From Rubrivivax sp. (GTDB lineage: Bacteria > Pseudomonadota > Gammaproteobacteria > Burkholderiales > Burkholderiaceae_C), in assembly GCA_027491255.1 (NCBI GenBank), contig JAIXWM010000175.1, positions 32,870 through 96,869 on the forward strand: a stretch of 64,000 bases of DNA, given 5' to 3'. This document shows positions 1 to 8,222 of the stretch, piece by piece. The notes below the pieces were generated by a model. That model made no database searches and was not told the origin of the DNA. It saw only the letters and a list, made by a program, of their open reading frames with translations. The position numbers and the translations under genes are program-made. The number at the start of each line of letters is the position of its first letter. Within the stretch, counting starts at the first letter, position 1.

Positions 1-511
1 GGTAGGCCTCGGGGTCGCGGCGGCGGCTCCAGTCTGTGCGCATCAGCACCCAGGCGCCGGCTGGGATGCGGCCGTGCGCGCGCTCGAAGGCGTCGATGTC
101 TGCCACTGTCAGCAGGTAGTCGGGGTCGGCGGCGGCCTGCTCGTGGCAGTCGATCACGCAGGCCGGGGCGACGAAGTGCTGCACCGGGATCGTGTCGACG
201 GCATTGTTCGCAAGGTGACGGCCGGAGATCCAGTGGATGGGCGCGTCGAAGTGCGTGCCGGTGTGTTCGCCGCAGGAGAAGTTGTTCCAGTACCAGCCGG
301 GGCCGCGCTCGTCGTAGCGCGAGACCTCCTCGATACGAAACGGCCAGCACTGCCCCATCTCGGGGGGCAGCGCGATCTGTGGGAACCCCGGGCTCAGCGT
401 CTGCGTCAGGTCGACGACGCGGATGCCACCGCGCCCCAGCGCGCCGGCCAGGGCCGCCAGCAGCTGCGCTGGTGAGAGCTGCGGCGCGGTCGCGTGTGCG
501 GTCTCGGTCAT
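1..511 (-). CDS. Cyclase-family (kynurenine formamidase-like) metal hydrolase, 3' end cut by window edge
   Basis: Reading the minus strand from the ATG at 511 gives an open frame that runs off the window, 170 residues visible. Residues 83-94 read HTGTHFDAPIHW, the metal-binding signature of the cyclase / kynurenine formamidase superfamily (Mn or Zn hydrolases of amide or lactone bonds). The 'DLTQTLSPGFP' strand at 34-44 is also typical. It starts 4 bases after the stop of the upstream DUF35-SDR gene, so it is the last visible gene of the catabolic operon that begins with iorA. In such operons these enzymes often hydrolyse a ring-opened or lactone intermediate; the substrate here is unknown. 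Family assignment is firm; function in the pathway is inference. Confidence 0.85.
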   Translation of the reverse strand, partial: MTETAHATAPQLSPAQLLAALAGALGRGGIRVVDLTQTLSPGFPQIALPPEMGQCWPFRIEEVSRYDERGPGWYWNNFSCGEHTGTHFDAPIHWISGRHLANNAVDTIPVQHFVAPACVIDCHEQAAADPDYLLTVADIDAFERAHGRIPAGAWVLMRTDWSRRRDPEAY

Positions 512-515
512 GTCC

Positions 516-1766
516 TCAACCCCCTGCAGCGAGTTCGCGCTCGAGCACGCGCGGATCCTCGCGCCAGCGCTCCAGCCACTCCTGCGCCACGTCACCGGGG
601 TAGACGTCCTCCACCCCGTCCTTCAGCGCCTGCACCACGGCCCGGGCCAATGCATCGGGCGCCAGCTTGGGCGGCGGCAGGTTCTGGTTCCACTCGTCGT
701 CCACCGGCCCGGGGAAGACGTTGACGACCCGGATGCCCGCCGGCCGCATCTCGGCACGCAGGCACTGCGCCAGCGAGTGCGCCGCCGCCTTGCTGGCCGA
801 GAACGTGCCGTGGGGTGGAAAGTTCGCCAGCGCGTAGATCGACAGCAGGTTGACCCAGGCCGTGGCGTGCGTCGTCCCGTCGGCCGAGCGCCCCTTGAGC
901 GCCGGACCGAACTCCTGCGCCAGGCGCAGCAGGCCGAAGTAGTTGACGTCCATCTCGGCACGCGCGGCGTCGGTACCGCGGCGTGCGCCGATACCGTGCG
1001 CTCGGTGCACCTCGGCGTTGTTGACGACGATGTCGACCTTGCCGCCGATCTCGCCGGCCAGTTCCACCACGCAGCGCCCGTCGGTCACGTCCAGCGGCAC
1101 CAGCGTGACCTGCGGCAGCGCGCGCAGCGCATCGAAGCCGGGCAGCTTCTTCCAGGGCTCGGCATGGCCGACCCAGACGATGTCGGCCCCGGCGGCGACG
1201 AAGGCACGCACCAGGGCCTGCCCGAGCGGCGTCTTGCCGTCGCTCACCAGCACCTTGCGGAACTTCGGGTCGCTGCCCATCTCGCGCAGCATCTTGTCGT
1301 CGGCCATGTGCGGGGTCTCCGGATCGGGAAGGGCGATGACGACGGCGCGACCGGCACGGTCCAGCCGGGCCGTCAGATGCACCGGCTGGCCCGCCGCGGC
1401 GACGTCGCCGTGCAGGTGGACGACCAGCGTCGGGCCGCTGTCCAGGCGCACCAGGCCCAGGCGCCAGGGCAGTCGCTCCCGGAAGAACAGGTCGTTGCTG
1501 TGATGCAGCGTCGTCGCCGCCAGCAGGCGCCCGGCACCGGACTGGACGCGCCAGCGCAGGCGCGCCGAAACGCAGGCATGGCAGGCGTCGCGCGGGGGGT
1601 ACTGCACGGCGCCGCAGTCCTGGCACACCTGCAACTCGAGCCGGCCCTCGGCGGCGGCCGCCGTCAGGCCCAGGGCGACACGGCCGCGCGCCCACGGCGG
1701 CAGGTTCATCTGCGGCGTGCGCAGCACCGGGTTCTTGCGCGGCGGGCGCATCAGCGGCATCGTCAT
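516..1766 (-). CDS. Fusion of a DUF35 zinc-ribbon/OB-fold domain with a diverged short-chain dehydrogenase domain
   Basis: A 416-residue two-domain protein. Residues about 25-150 are a DUF35-type domain: a rubredoxin-like zinc ribbon (Cys48, Cys51, Cys62, Cys65) followed by a beta-rich OB-fold part, as in acyl-CoA-binding partners of thiolase-like enzymes. Residues about 168-400 are SDR-like, but every diagnostic motif has drifted. The TGxxxGxG nucleotide loop reads SDGKTPLGQ (175-183), NNAG reads NNAE (249-252), and YxxxK reads FSASK (322-326), so the catalytic Tyr is Phe; Ser309 and Lys326 remain. The ATG at 1766 is chosen because it overlaps the thiolase stop as ATGA; in-frame codons further upstream lie inside the thiolase gene. 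Partnership with the neighbouring thiolase-fold protein is inferred from known DUF35-thiolase complexes. Redox activity is doubtful. Confidence 0.8.
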   Translation of the reverse strand: MTMPLMRPPRKNPVLRTPQMNLPPWARGRVALGLTAAAAEGRLELQVCQDCGAVQYPPRDACHACVSARLRWRVQSGAGRLLAATTLHHSNDLFFRERLPWRLGLVRLDSGPTLVVHLHGDVAAAGQPVHLTARLDRAGRAVVIALPDPETPHMADDKMLREMGSDPKFRKVLVSDGKTPLGQALVRAFVAAGADIVWVGHAEPWKKLPGFDALRALPQVTLVPLDVTDGRCVVELAGEIGGKVDIVVNNAEVHRAHGIGARRGTDAARAEMDVNYFGLLRLAQEFGPALKGRSADGTTHATAWVNLLSIYALANFPPHGTFSASKAAAHSLAQCLRAEMRPAGIRVVNVFPGPVDDEWNQNLPPPKLAPDALARAVVQALKDGVEDVYPGDVAQEWLERWREDPRVLERELAAGG

Positions 1767-2938
1767 GCGGGAGCCCCCAGGATGGCGGCGCCGGTGCACA
1801 GGCAGCGGTCGTAGGTGACCATGCCGTAGCCGCCGACCAGGCCCAGGCGCGCGCCGGCCACCTGCCGGCCTGCCGCCTGGCCGGTGAGCTGGCGCAGCGC
1901 CTCGTTGACGTTCATGAAGCCGCCCGCCGCCCCCGCCTGCCCCGACGACAGCTGCCCGCCCGAGGTGTTCAGCGGAAAGCTGCCATCGTGCGTGAAGCGG
2001 TGCGCGCGCACGAAGTCCGGGGCCTCGCCGAGCTCGCAGAACCCCAGGCCCTCGAGCTGCATCATCACGATGACCGGGTAGTCGTCGTAGGCCTGCACGA
2101 AGTCGATGTCAGCCGGCCGCGCGCCTGCCATCGCGTACAGCTCGGGCAGGTCAACGCGCCAGCCGCCGCGCACCATCACCGGGTCGTCCTGGTAGGCGTT
2201 GTGGCGCTCGATCGTGCCGCGCAGGGTGACGTGGGCCAGGCCGAGGTCGCGCGCGCGCTGCTCGCTCATCACGAGGAAGGCCTCGGCGCCGGCGCAGGGC
2301 ATCACGCAGTCGAACAGGTGGATGGGCTCGGCAATCGGGCGCGCGGCCAGGTACTCGTCCAGCGTCAGCGGCTTCCTGAAGAAGCGCGAGCCGTAGGCCA
2401 GCGCATTGGCGCGCTGGTCCACGCACAGGCGCCCGAAGTCCTCGCGGCGCGCGCCGCTGCTCGCCATGTAGTTTGCGGTGATGAAGGCAAACAGCGCGTT
2501 CGGCCCGCCCGAGCCGTAGGGGTAGGTCGCGTCGCGCGCGAACTGGCTGAACGAGCCCAGCATCAGGCGGAAGGAGTCGACGTGGTTGGTGTCGGCCGCC
2601 ACGCAGGCGACGACGCTGGCGTCGCCGGCCTGCACCGCGCGCGCGGCGCGGCGCAGCGCCATCACGCCGCTGGCGCCGCCGTTGGGCAGGTGGTCGAGCC
2701 AGCGCGGGCTCAGGCCCAGGTGCTGCGTCACGCCGACCGCGGTGTCGGGTCCGAGCGAGAAGCTGCTGACCGTCAGGCCGTCGATGTCGTCCTTGCGCAG
2801 GCCGCTCGCGTCCAGCAGCGAGCGCACCGCACGGCCCAGGAACCAGTGCGCGCCGCGCGTCGAATAGCGCACATAGGGCACGGTCACCGGCACGCAGACG
2901 GCAACGCCCTCGTAACCGCGGCGGGACCCGCTTGCCAC
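1763..2938 (-). CDS. SCP-x/Ltp2-type thiolase-fold protein lacking the thiolase Cys and His
   Basis: A 391-residue thiolase-superfamily protein of the lipid-transfer/SCP-x branch. The region that carries the nucleophilic Cys in true thiolases reads PNGGASG (85-91), with Gly in place of Cys. The usual GHP motif in 'NTSGGQLSSGQAGA' (324-337) reads GQA, so the His is also missing. That pattern excludes an ordinary thiolase. It fits Ltp2-like aldolases, which work with a DUF35 partner and use tyrosines; Tyr284, Tyr287 and Tyr371 are candidates. The start is GTG at 2938, 4 bases after the CoA ligase stop; the stop overlaps the DUF35-SDR start. Fold and operon position are firm; aldolase activity on a CoA thioester is inference. 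Confidence 0.8.
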   Translation of the reverse strand: MASGSRRGYEGVAVCVPVTVPYVRYSTRGAHWFLGRAVRSLLDASGLRKDDIDGLTVSSFSLGPDTAVGVTQHLGLSPRWLDHLPNGGASGVMALRRAARAVQAGDASVVACVAADTNHVDSFRLMLGSFSQFARDATYPYGSGGPNALFAFITANYMASSGARREDFGRLCVDQRANALAYGSRFFRKPLTLDEYLAARPIAEPIHLFDCVMPCAGAEAFLVMSEQRARDLGLAHVTLRGTIERHNAYQDDPVMVRGGWRVDLPELYAMAGARPADIDFVQAYDDYPVIVMMQLEGLGFCELGEAPDFVRAHRFTHDGSFPLNTSGGQLSSGQAGAAGGFMNVNEALRQLTGQAAGRQVAGARLGLVGGYGMVTYDRCLCTGAAILGAPA

Positions 2939-2942
2939 CGCC

Positions 2943-4622
2943 CTACCCCACCCGCCGCTTCAGCGCGCGCGTGTCCACACAGTGCGCCTGCCCGGGCAGC
3001 GCCTGCGCCAGCGCCTTCAGCTCGCCGCGCTGGATCTTCTGCGACGCCGTCAGCGGCAGCGCCTCCACGAAAGCCACCCAGCCCGGGGCCTTGTAGTAGG
3101 CCAGCCGTTGCAGCGCGTGCTCCACCAGCGCCGCGGCCAGCGACGCCTGCGCCTGCGCATCGGCCGGCTCGTGCAGCACCACGCAGGCCAGCACCTCGTC
3201 GCCGCGCACCGCGTCAGGCGTGGCGGCCACGGCGCAGGCCTTGACGGCCGGGTGCTGGTTCAGCACGCCCTCGACCTCGACGGCCGAGATGTTCTCGCCG
3301 CTGCGGCGGATCACGTTCTTGCGCCGGTCGATGAAGTGCAACTGTCCGTCGGTGTCGCGGCTGACGATGTCGCCGGTGTGGAACCAGCCGCCGGCCCAGG
3401 CCTCGGCCGTCGCCTCCGGGTCCTTGAGGTAAGCGCTGAAGAAGCCATCGCGAGGATCGGCCCCGGCATGCCTCACCCACAGCTCGCCGGGCTCGCCGCG
3501 GGCCGGATCGCTGCCGTCGTCGGCCACCAGCCGGACCTCGACGTCCGCGCCCTCGCGGCCGAAGCAGTTGGTGCCGACCTGGCGCGGCTCGCGATGCGCC
3601 ATCACCACCGCGCCGGCGCCGGTCTCGGTCATGGCCCAGGCCTCCAGCAGCGGAAAGCCGAAGCGTGCTTCGAAAGGCGCGTGCAGGGCGCGCTCGACGC
3701 CAGCGCCGAAACCGAAGCGCACCGCGTGCACGCGGTCGTCGTCGCGCGCAGGCGCCTTCATCAGCAGGGCCGGCATCACGCCCAGGTAGTGAACGACGCT
3801 GGCGCGACTGGCGCGCACGCTGTCCCACCACGTGCCGGGATGGAAGCGGTCGAGCAGGATCAGGCAGCCGCCGGTGAGCACCATCGCCATCACCGAGTAG
3901 GCCTTCGCGTTCATGTGGACCAGCGGCAGCGGCGTCAGCATCCGCTCCTCGGCCGGCCTCAGCGCCGCCATGCCGCCGACTGCGGCGTACCAGGCGCCGG
4001 CATGCAGGTAGTAGCGATTGGTCAGCACGCAGCCCTTGGGGCGGCCTGTCGTGCCGCTGGTGTACAGCAGCCCGCACTCCGTGTGCAGGCCGGGCACGGC
4101 ATCGGTCTGCGGCGGCGGCAGCGGCGCCGGGGGTGGCGCATCGTCGTCGGTCGTCAGAGCCAGCGCGCGGCCCGCGGCGCGGGCTGCGGCGGCGAGGTCG
4201 GCATGGCGGTGCGGCAGCGCGACCGCGAGCACGATCTCGGAGTGGCCGACCAGGTATTCGAGCTCGGCCGAGCGCAGCTCGGCATTGATCGGCACGACCG
4301 AGATGCCCAGGCCGTTCAGCGCGAACCAGTGCAGCAGGAAGGCCGGGCGGTTCTCCAGCAGCAGGCCGACGCGGTGGCCGGCCCCGTAGCCGGCGCCTGC
4401 GTAGGCAGCCCGCAGCGACTGCACACGGGCCAGCGCCTGCGCGTAGCTGAGCTCGCCGGCCTCGATGCCGTAGACGGCGGCGGTCTCGGGCAAGACCTGG
4501 ACGAAGGGTCGGTCGCCCCAGCGCGCGGCGGCGGCTGCGAAGGCCGCGGCGACGCTCGGCTGGGCCGCGGGCTCGAGGCCCGAGGCGTCGCGGGCTGGAA
4601 GCGAATCTGAAGAAGGGATCAT
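2943..4622 (-). CDS. ANL-superfamily acyl-/aryl-CoA ligase
   Basis: A 559-residue adenylate-forming ligase that would activate a carboxylic acid to its CoA thioester through an acyl-AMP. Visible motifs: the P-loop-like YTSGTTGRPKG near residue 190, 'WAMTETGAG' in the middle of the large domain, GWFHTGD near 410, the hinge 'DRRKNVIRRSGENIS', and the C-terminal catalytic Lys in 'TASQKIQRGELK'. Length is normal for the family. It lies between the Rieske beta subunit (15-base gap) and the thiolase-fold gene, so it most likely activates a substrate or intermediate carrying a carboxyl group before side-chain cleavage. Substrate cannot be read from the sequence. No clear Shine-Dalgarno precedes the ATG. 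Confidence 0.88.
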   Translation of the reverse strand: MIPSSDSLPARDASGLEPAAQPSVAAAFAAAAARWGDRPFVQVLPETAAVYGIEAGELSYAQALARVQSLRAAYAGAGYGAGHRVGLLLENRPAFLLHWFALNGLGISVVPINAELRSAELEYLVGHSEIVLAVALPHRHADLAAAARAAGRALALTTDDDAPPPAPLPPPQTDAVPGLHTECGLLYTSGTTGRPKGCVLTNRYYLHAGAWYAAVGGMAALRPAEERMLTPLPLVHMNAKAYSVMAMVLTGGCLILLDRFHPGTWWDSVRASRASVVHYLGVMPALLMKAPARDDDRVHAVRFGFGAGVERALHAPFEARFGFPLLEAWAMTETGAGAVVMAHREPRQVGTNCFGREGADVEVRLVADDGSDPARGEPGELWVRHAGADPRDGFFSAYLKDPEATAEAWAGGWFHTGDIVSRDTDGQLHFIDRRKNVIRRSGENISAVEVEGVLNQHPAVKACAVAATPDAVRGDEVLACVVLHEPADAQAQASLAAALVEHALQRLAYYKAPGWVAFVEALPLTASQKIQRGELKALAQALPGQAHCVDTRALKRRVG

Positions 4623-4637
4623 CTCGACGGCTGCGAT

Positions 4638-5126
4638 CTACATGAAGAGCTGCATGTTGCCGAAGCTGGCATCGCAGTTGACCAGGTCCACGCGCTTGAG
4701 CCGGATGCGCAGCCCGGCCGGCGTGGCGGCCAAGGTGTGCGTGGCCCAGCCGGCGTACAGCTGCTGCTCGTCGCGCCGGGTCTCGACATAGTGGAAGGCG
4801 CAGCGCGTCACGTAGACGCCCGCCGCCTCGTCGCGCGACTCCACCGTCGGCGCCTGCAGCAGGTGGTGGCAGCGGCTGGCCGGCTGCTGCGAGTAGGTGC
4901 GCGCGCCGCGCAGGCGCTCCACCCGTACCTGGAGCAGCAACTTGTCCTCGTGCATCAGCGAGGCGTGCAGCCGTGCGTCCGTCTGGCCCGCAGCAAGCGG
5001 CATCCAATAGAAGCCGTCCTCGGCGAACAGCGCCAGCCAGTCCTCGAAGCGCAGTTCGTCGAGCAGGCGGGCCTCGGCGTAGACGAAGTCGGTCAGTTCG
5101 CGGTCGGTGGGGACAGGCGTGCTCAC
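4638..5126 (-). CDS. Aromatic-ring-hydroxylating dioxygenase, small (beta) subunit
   Basis: A 162-residue NTF2-like protein of the ring-hydroxylating dioxygenase beta-subunit family (BenB/HcaF/AntB type). Typical features are the N-terminal helix 'FVYAEARLLDELRFEDWLAL', the strand 'FYWMPL', 'CHHLLQAPTV' and a C-terminal 'KRVDLVNCD', with a length normal for this subunit. The beta subunit has no metal; it packs with the catalytic alpha subunit in an alpha3beta3 enzyme. The start is GTG at 5126. It follows the alpha-subunit gene by 61 bases and precedes the CoA ligase by 15. The pairing with a full alpha subunit makes the call firm. Confidence 0.9.
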   Translation of the reverse strand: MSTPVPTDRELTDFVYAEARLLDELRFEDWLALFAEDGFYWMPLAAGQTDARLHASLMHEDKLLLQVRVERLRGARTYSQQPASRCHHLLQAPTVESRDEAAGVYVTRCAFHYVETRRDEQQLYAGWATHTLAATPAGLRIRLKRVDLVNCDASFGNMQLFM

Positions 5127-5187
5127 GGCAGGGGTCTCCGCTGGTCAGGGCGATGCGGTCGCGGGGCGAACCATGACGATGGCAAGG

Positions 5188-6561
5188 TCATGCCACCGCC
5201 CCGGCCGGCGGCGCCGATGCGGCTTCGGATGCGCCTGAACCCATGGTGGCCGTCATGTAGCGCACCCAGGCGCGCATCTGGTTGCGCATCTGCCATTCGT
5301 TCGTGCCGTTGGTCACGGCCGTGGCCTGGCCGCGCTCGGCCGGGTCGTACAGACGGCCGAGGTTGACCCAGTCGGCGCCACGGCTGCGCAAGCCCTCCTG
5401 GGAGCGCTCATAGACCTCCAGGTCGTCGTGGCCGACGACCGAGGTCGGCGCATTGATCAGGCGGTTGTACATCAGCGTGCGCTCGAACAGCAGGTCGGGC
5501 GCGCCCACGGGGCGGAAGGTCCAGGACTCCACGAGCGTGCGGTCGGCCGCCAGGGGCTTGAACAGACGCAGCGTCTGGATCGGCCCCTTGACCATGATGT
5601 TCGGGAAGTAGATCGTGTTGTGGCGCACCTCACCGAGGATGCGGCCGGCGCGCTCCTCGCCGTAGGCCGCGACCATGGCCTCCCAGTAGCCGGGAATGGG
5701 CGAGTAGCCGGCGTGCAGCGAGTCGGCCACGCCGGTGTGTCCGTGCCCGTGGTCCCAGACGCGAATACCCATCTTCTCGAAGAAGTCGTACGGGTTGACG
5801 AAGGGCGCGAACAGCTCCACGGCCATCGGCTTGGGCGTGCCCGGCGGCGCCGCCTGCCACACGCGCACGGCCGTGCCGGCCGAGGACTGGTGCGCCACCA
5901 TCGGGTGGCAGGTGTCGGTCTGGTTGTCGACCAGCATCTTCCAGTTGCAGCGGTGCAGGTAGCGGAAGACACCGCCCGCCACCTCGAGCCGCCCCTCTGG
6001 GGAACGGTCGACCATGTTGTCCAGCGTGCTCAGCGAGTCGCCGAAGTAGTCCTCGAAGCTCACGCCCACCGGGTTCAGGCGGCAGAAGACGAAGTCACGG
6101 TAGACATGCATCGCACCCACCGGCGCCAGGCCGCGGCGCGCCTCGGACTGCTGGAAGGCCGGGTTGGCGTAGCCCTCGCGCAGCGGCGTGGCCAGCAGCG
6201 AGCCGTCGGTACGGTAGGTCCAGGCGTGGTAAGGGCAGCGCAGGATGTTGCCCACATGCGCCGGCCCCTCGGGCACGAGCTGCACGCCCTTGTGCGCGCA
6301 GCGGTTGTGCAGCACACGCAGGCTGCCGTCGGCCTGGCGCACCATCACCACCGGCTGGTCGCCCACCGTCGTGGCATAGGCATCGCCGGGTTGCGGCGTC
6401 TGGCTGGCATGGCCCACATAGACCCAGGTGTTGGCGAACAAGTGCTCCATCTCGAGCGCGAAGATCTCGGGGTCGATGTAGCAGTCGCGGTGGACCTCGG
6501 TCTCGCGCACGAGCGCGGCGACGGCGTCGGGGCGGTCGCGGTAGCGGGAGGTTCTGGGCAT
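5188..6561 (-). CDS. Aromatic-ring-hydroxylating dioxygenase, Rieske (alpha) subunit
   Basis: A 457-residue alpha subunit that inserts O2 into a ring to give a cis-diol or hydroxylated product. The Rieske [2Fe-2S] ligands are Cys88-x-His90 and Cys109-x2-His112. The mononuclear iron site lies in 'DNQTDTCHPMVAH', with His219 and His224, and Asp216 as the bridge between subunits' centres. The frame is open for 159 more codons upstream, but the ATG at 6561 is preceded by AGGAG and starts at the conserved N-terminus. No ferredoxin or flavin reductase gene for it lies in the operon; electrons must come from elsewhere. Closest in feel to benzoate/anthranilate/phenylpropionate-type oxygenases; substrate unknown. 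Confidence 0.92.
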   Translation of the reverse strand: MPRTSRYRDRPDAVAALVRETEVHRDCYIDPEIFALEMEHLFANTWVYVGHASQTPQPGDAYATTVGDQPVVMVRQADGSLRVLHNRCAHKGVQLVPEGPAHVGNILRCPYHAWTYRTDGSLLATPLREGYANPAFQQSEARRGLAPVGAMHVYRDFVFCRLNPVGVSFEDYFGDSLSTLDNMVDRSPEGRLEVAGGVFRYLHRCNWKMLVDNQTDTCHPMVAHQSSAGTAVRVWQAAPPGTPKPMAVELFAPFVNPYDFFEKMGIRVWDHGHGHTGVADSLHAGYSPIPGYWEAMVAAYGEERAGRILGEVRHNTIYFPNIMVKGPIQTLRLFKPLAADRTLVESWTFRPVGAPDLLFERTLMYNRLINAPTSVVGHDDLEVYERSQEGLRSRGADWVNLGRLYDPAERGQATAVTNGTNEWQMRNQMRAWVRYMTATMGSGASEAASAPPAGAVA

Positions 6562-6605
6562 GGCGGGCTCCTGCAGGAAAGGGGCGGTCGGGTCGGCGCG
6601 TCCTC

Positions 6606-8222
6606 TCAGCCGGCCAGTCCGTGACGGCGCAGCGCCGCCTGCAGCGACCGCCCATGCTCGTCGGCCAGCGCCGCATCGCGCAGTTCGGCCAGCAGCGCTG
6701 GCGCCGGGCGGGCCGCGCCACGCCAGACGAGGCGCAAGGTCTCGAAATTGCGCCAGCCGCGCGCGTGCGTGTCGCCATAGCCCTTGACCAGGCGCTGGCA
6801 GCGCGCGATCTCGACGGCCAGCGCCGGGTCGGTGGCGACGACGGCGCGCAGATCGGTCAGCCAGTCCTCGATGCGCGCGTTCTCGACCGCGTAGCGCAGC
6901 GTGGAACGGCGCCAGCGCCGCAGCAAGGCGACGCCGGTGAGCATCAGGTAGCCGCGCAGCGAGCTCGTCTCGACGACGCGTCCGCGCGCGAACAGGCGCT
7001 CGACCCAGCGCCGCGGCGCCCCGGAGGCGAGCAGCCATCGGCCCACGGGCGCGGGCAGCGTCTCGGCGATCTCCTGCAGGCGCGGGTGCAGGTACTCCTG
7101 GATCGCGAGCAACTGGTCGTCACCGGCGCGCACCTCTCCACGCACGCGAGCGAAACGCGAGTCGCGCGTCTTCAGGTCGGCCACCCGGATCGTGTCCTCC
7201 CAGCTCATCCACAGCGCCAGATGGCGCGCCACCTCGCGCAGCAGCGTCGTCGTCTGCGGCTGCGCCGCCGCCCCGCGCGCCGCGGCGCGCACCGTGTCCA
7301 GGCGGTCGAGGTAGAGGCTGGCGTAGGCCGGGTCCTGGTAATCGATGCAGCGGCGCAGACCCTCGAGCACCAGTTCGAGGGCCTGGGCGTCTTCGGCAAG
7401 GGCCCGCGCGGCGCGGTCGATCAGGGCCTGCACCGCCGGCTCGGCCGCCCGCGGCAGCCGGGCCGGTGGGGTGCTGGCGACCTGCGACGAAGTGGTGCCC
7501 GCAGCGCCACCCGGGGCGGCTGCCGCAGGCTGCGGCCCGCCCGCGGCGGTGGCCCGGTCATAGGCCGCGGCAAACGCCCGCAGGCTGGCCGCCACGCCCA
7601 CCCCACCCTGCTCGATCGTCACCTCGAACTGCGCGCGCGTGAAGGGCAACTCGCCAGTGGCGGCGAGCGCGCCGAACAACACCGCGCTGATCACGCTGCC
7701 CGACTCCTCGGCTGCCAGCGCCATGTCGAAGCCGACGAAGCGGCGCGCCGCGCCGCGCGCCAGGTCGAGCAGCGCCGCACTGTCGGCGCGGCCGTCGCCC
7801 ATGGCCGTCTTCTCGGCGATGGCGTAGACGCGGTGGGTCGAGGTGACGAGCGTCGTGCGTTGCGGCGTCACCAGACCCCGTTGCACCGCGCGCCCGGCCT
7901 CCATCAGCTCGGAGGCCAGCACGACATCGACATCACCCGGCATCGGCATCAGCGCCATCACCGGGGCCTGCCCGGCCTGCTGCGCTGCCGCCGCCGGGAA
8001 AATCTCGACGTAATAGATCGTCGCCCCCGTGCGCTGCGCGACGCCCGGCACCGAAGTCGTCTGGGCGAGGTGGCCGTGCTGCTCGGCCAGGCTGACGAGC
8101 CAGTCGGCCAGCACGCCGCCGCCCTCCCCGCCCATCGCCAGGACGGCGATCTTGATCAGACGCGGCCCGTCCGTGTCGGGCAGGGCCTGCGCCGCGGGCG
8201 CGGCCGGGGCATCAGAACGCAT
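6606..8222 (-). CDS. iorB: Indolepyruvate (2-oxoacid):ferredoxin oxidoreductase, beta subunit with C-terminal DUF6537-type extension
   Basis: A 538-residue protein. Residues about 20-225 form the pyruvate:ferredoxin oxidoreductase gamma-type domain ('IAVLAMGGEGGGVLADWL', 'TSVPGVAQRTGAT'). A proline/alanine-rich linker follows at about 230-270, then an all-helical C-terminal domain of about 260 residues, as in the long IorB proteins of proteobacteria. With IorA it would oxidatively decarboxylate an aryl-2-oxoacid to an acyl-CoA and reduce ferredoxin. It overlaps the iorA stop by 11 bases, so the two are translationally coupled. The short archaeal-type IorB is about 200 residues, so the extension is a lineage feature rather than an error. 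Confidence 0.85.
   Translation of the reverse strand: MRSDAPAAPAAQALPDTDGPRLIKIAVLAMGGEGGGVLADWLVSLAEQHGHLAQTTSVPGVAQRTGATIYYVEIFPAAAAQQAGQAPVMALMPMPGDVDVVLASELMEAGRAVQRGLVTPQRTTLVTSTHRVYAIAEKTAMGDGRADSAALLDLARGAARRFVGFDMALAAEESGSVISAVLFGALAATGELPFTRAQFEVTIEQGGVGVAASLRAFAAAYDRATAAGGPQPAAAAPGGAAGTTSSQVASTPPARLPRAAEPAVQALIDRAARALAEDAQALELVLEGLRRCIDYQDPAYASLYLDRLDTVRAAARGAAAQPQTTTLLREVARHLALWMSWEDTIRVADLKTRDSRFARVRGEVRAGDDQLLAIQEYLHPRLQEIAETLPAPVGRWLLASGAPRRWVERLFARGRVVETSSLRGYLMLTGVALLRRWRRSTLRYAVENARIEDWLTDLRAVVATDPALAVEIARCQRLVKGYGDTHARGWRNFETLRLVWRGAARPAPALLAELRDAALADEHGRSLQAALRRHGLAG

Noticed and set aside
1763..2938. Ordinary acetyl-CoA acetyltransferase
   Set aside because: The catalytic Cys and the GHP His are both replaced, so a normal thiolase reaction is not expected.
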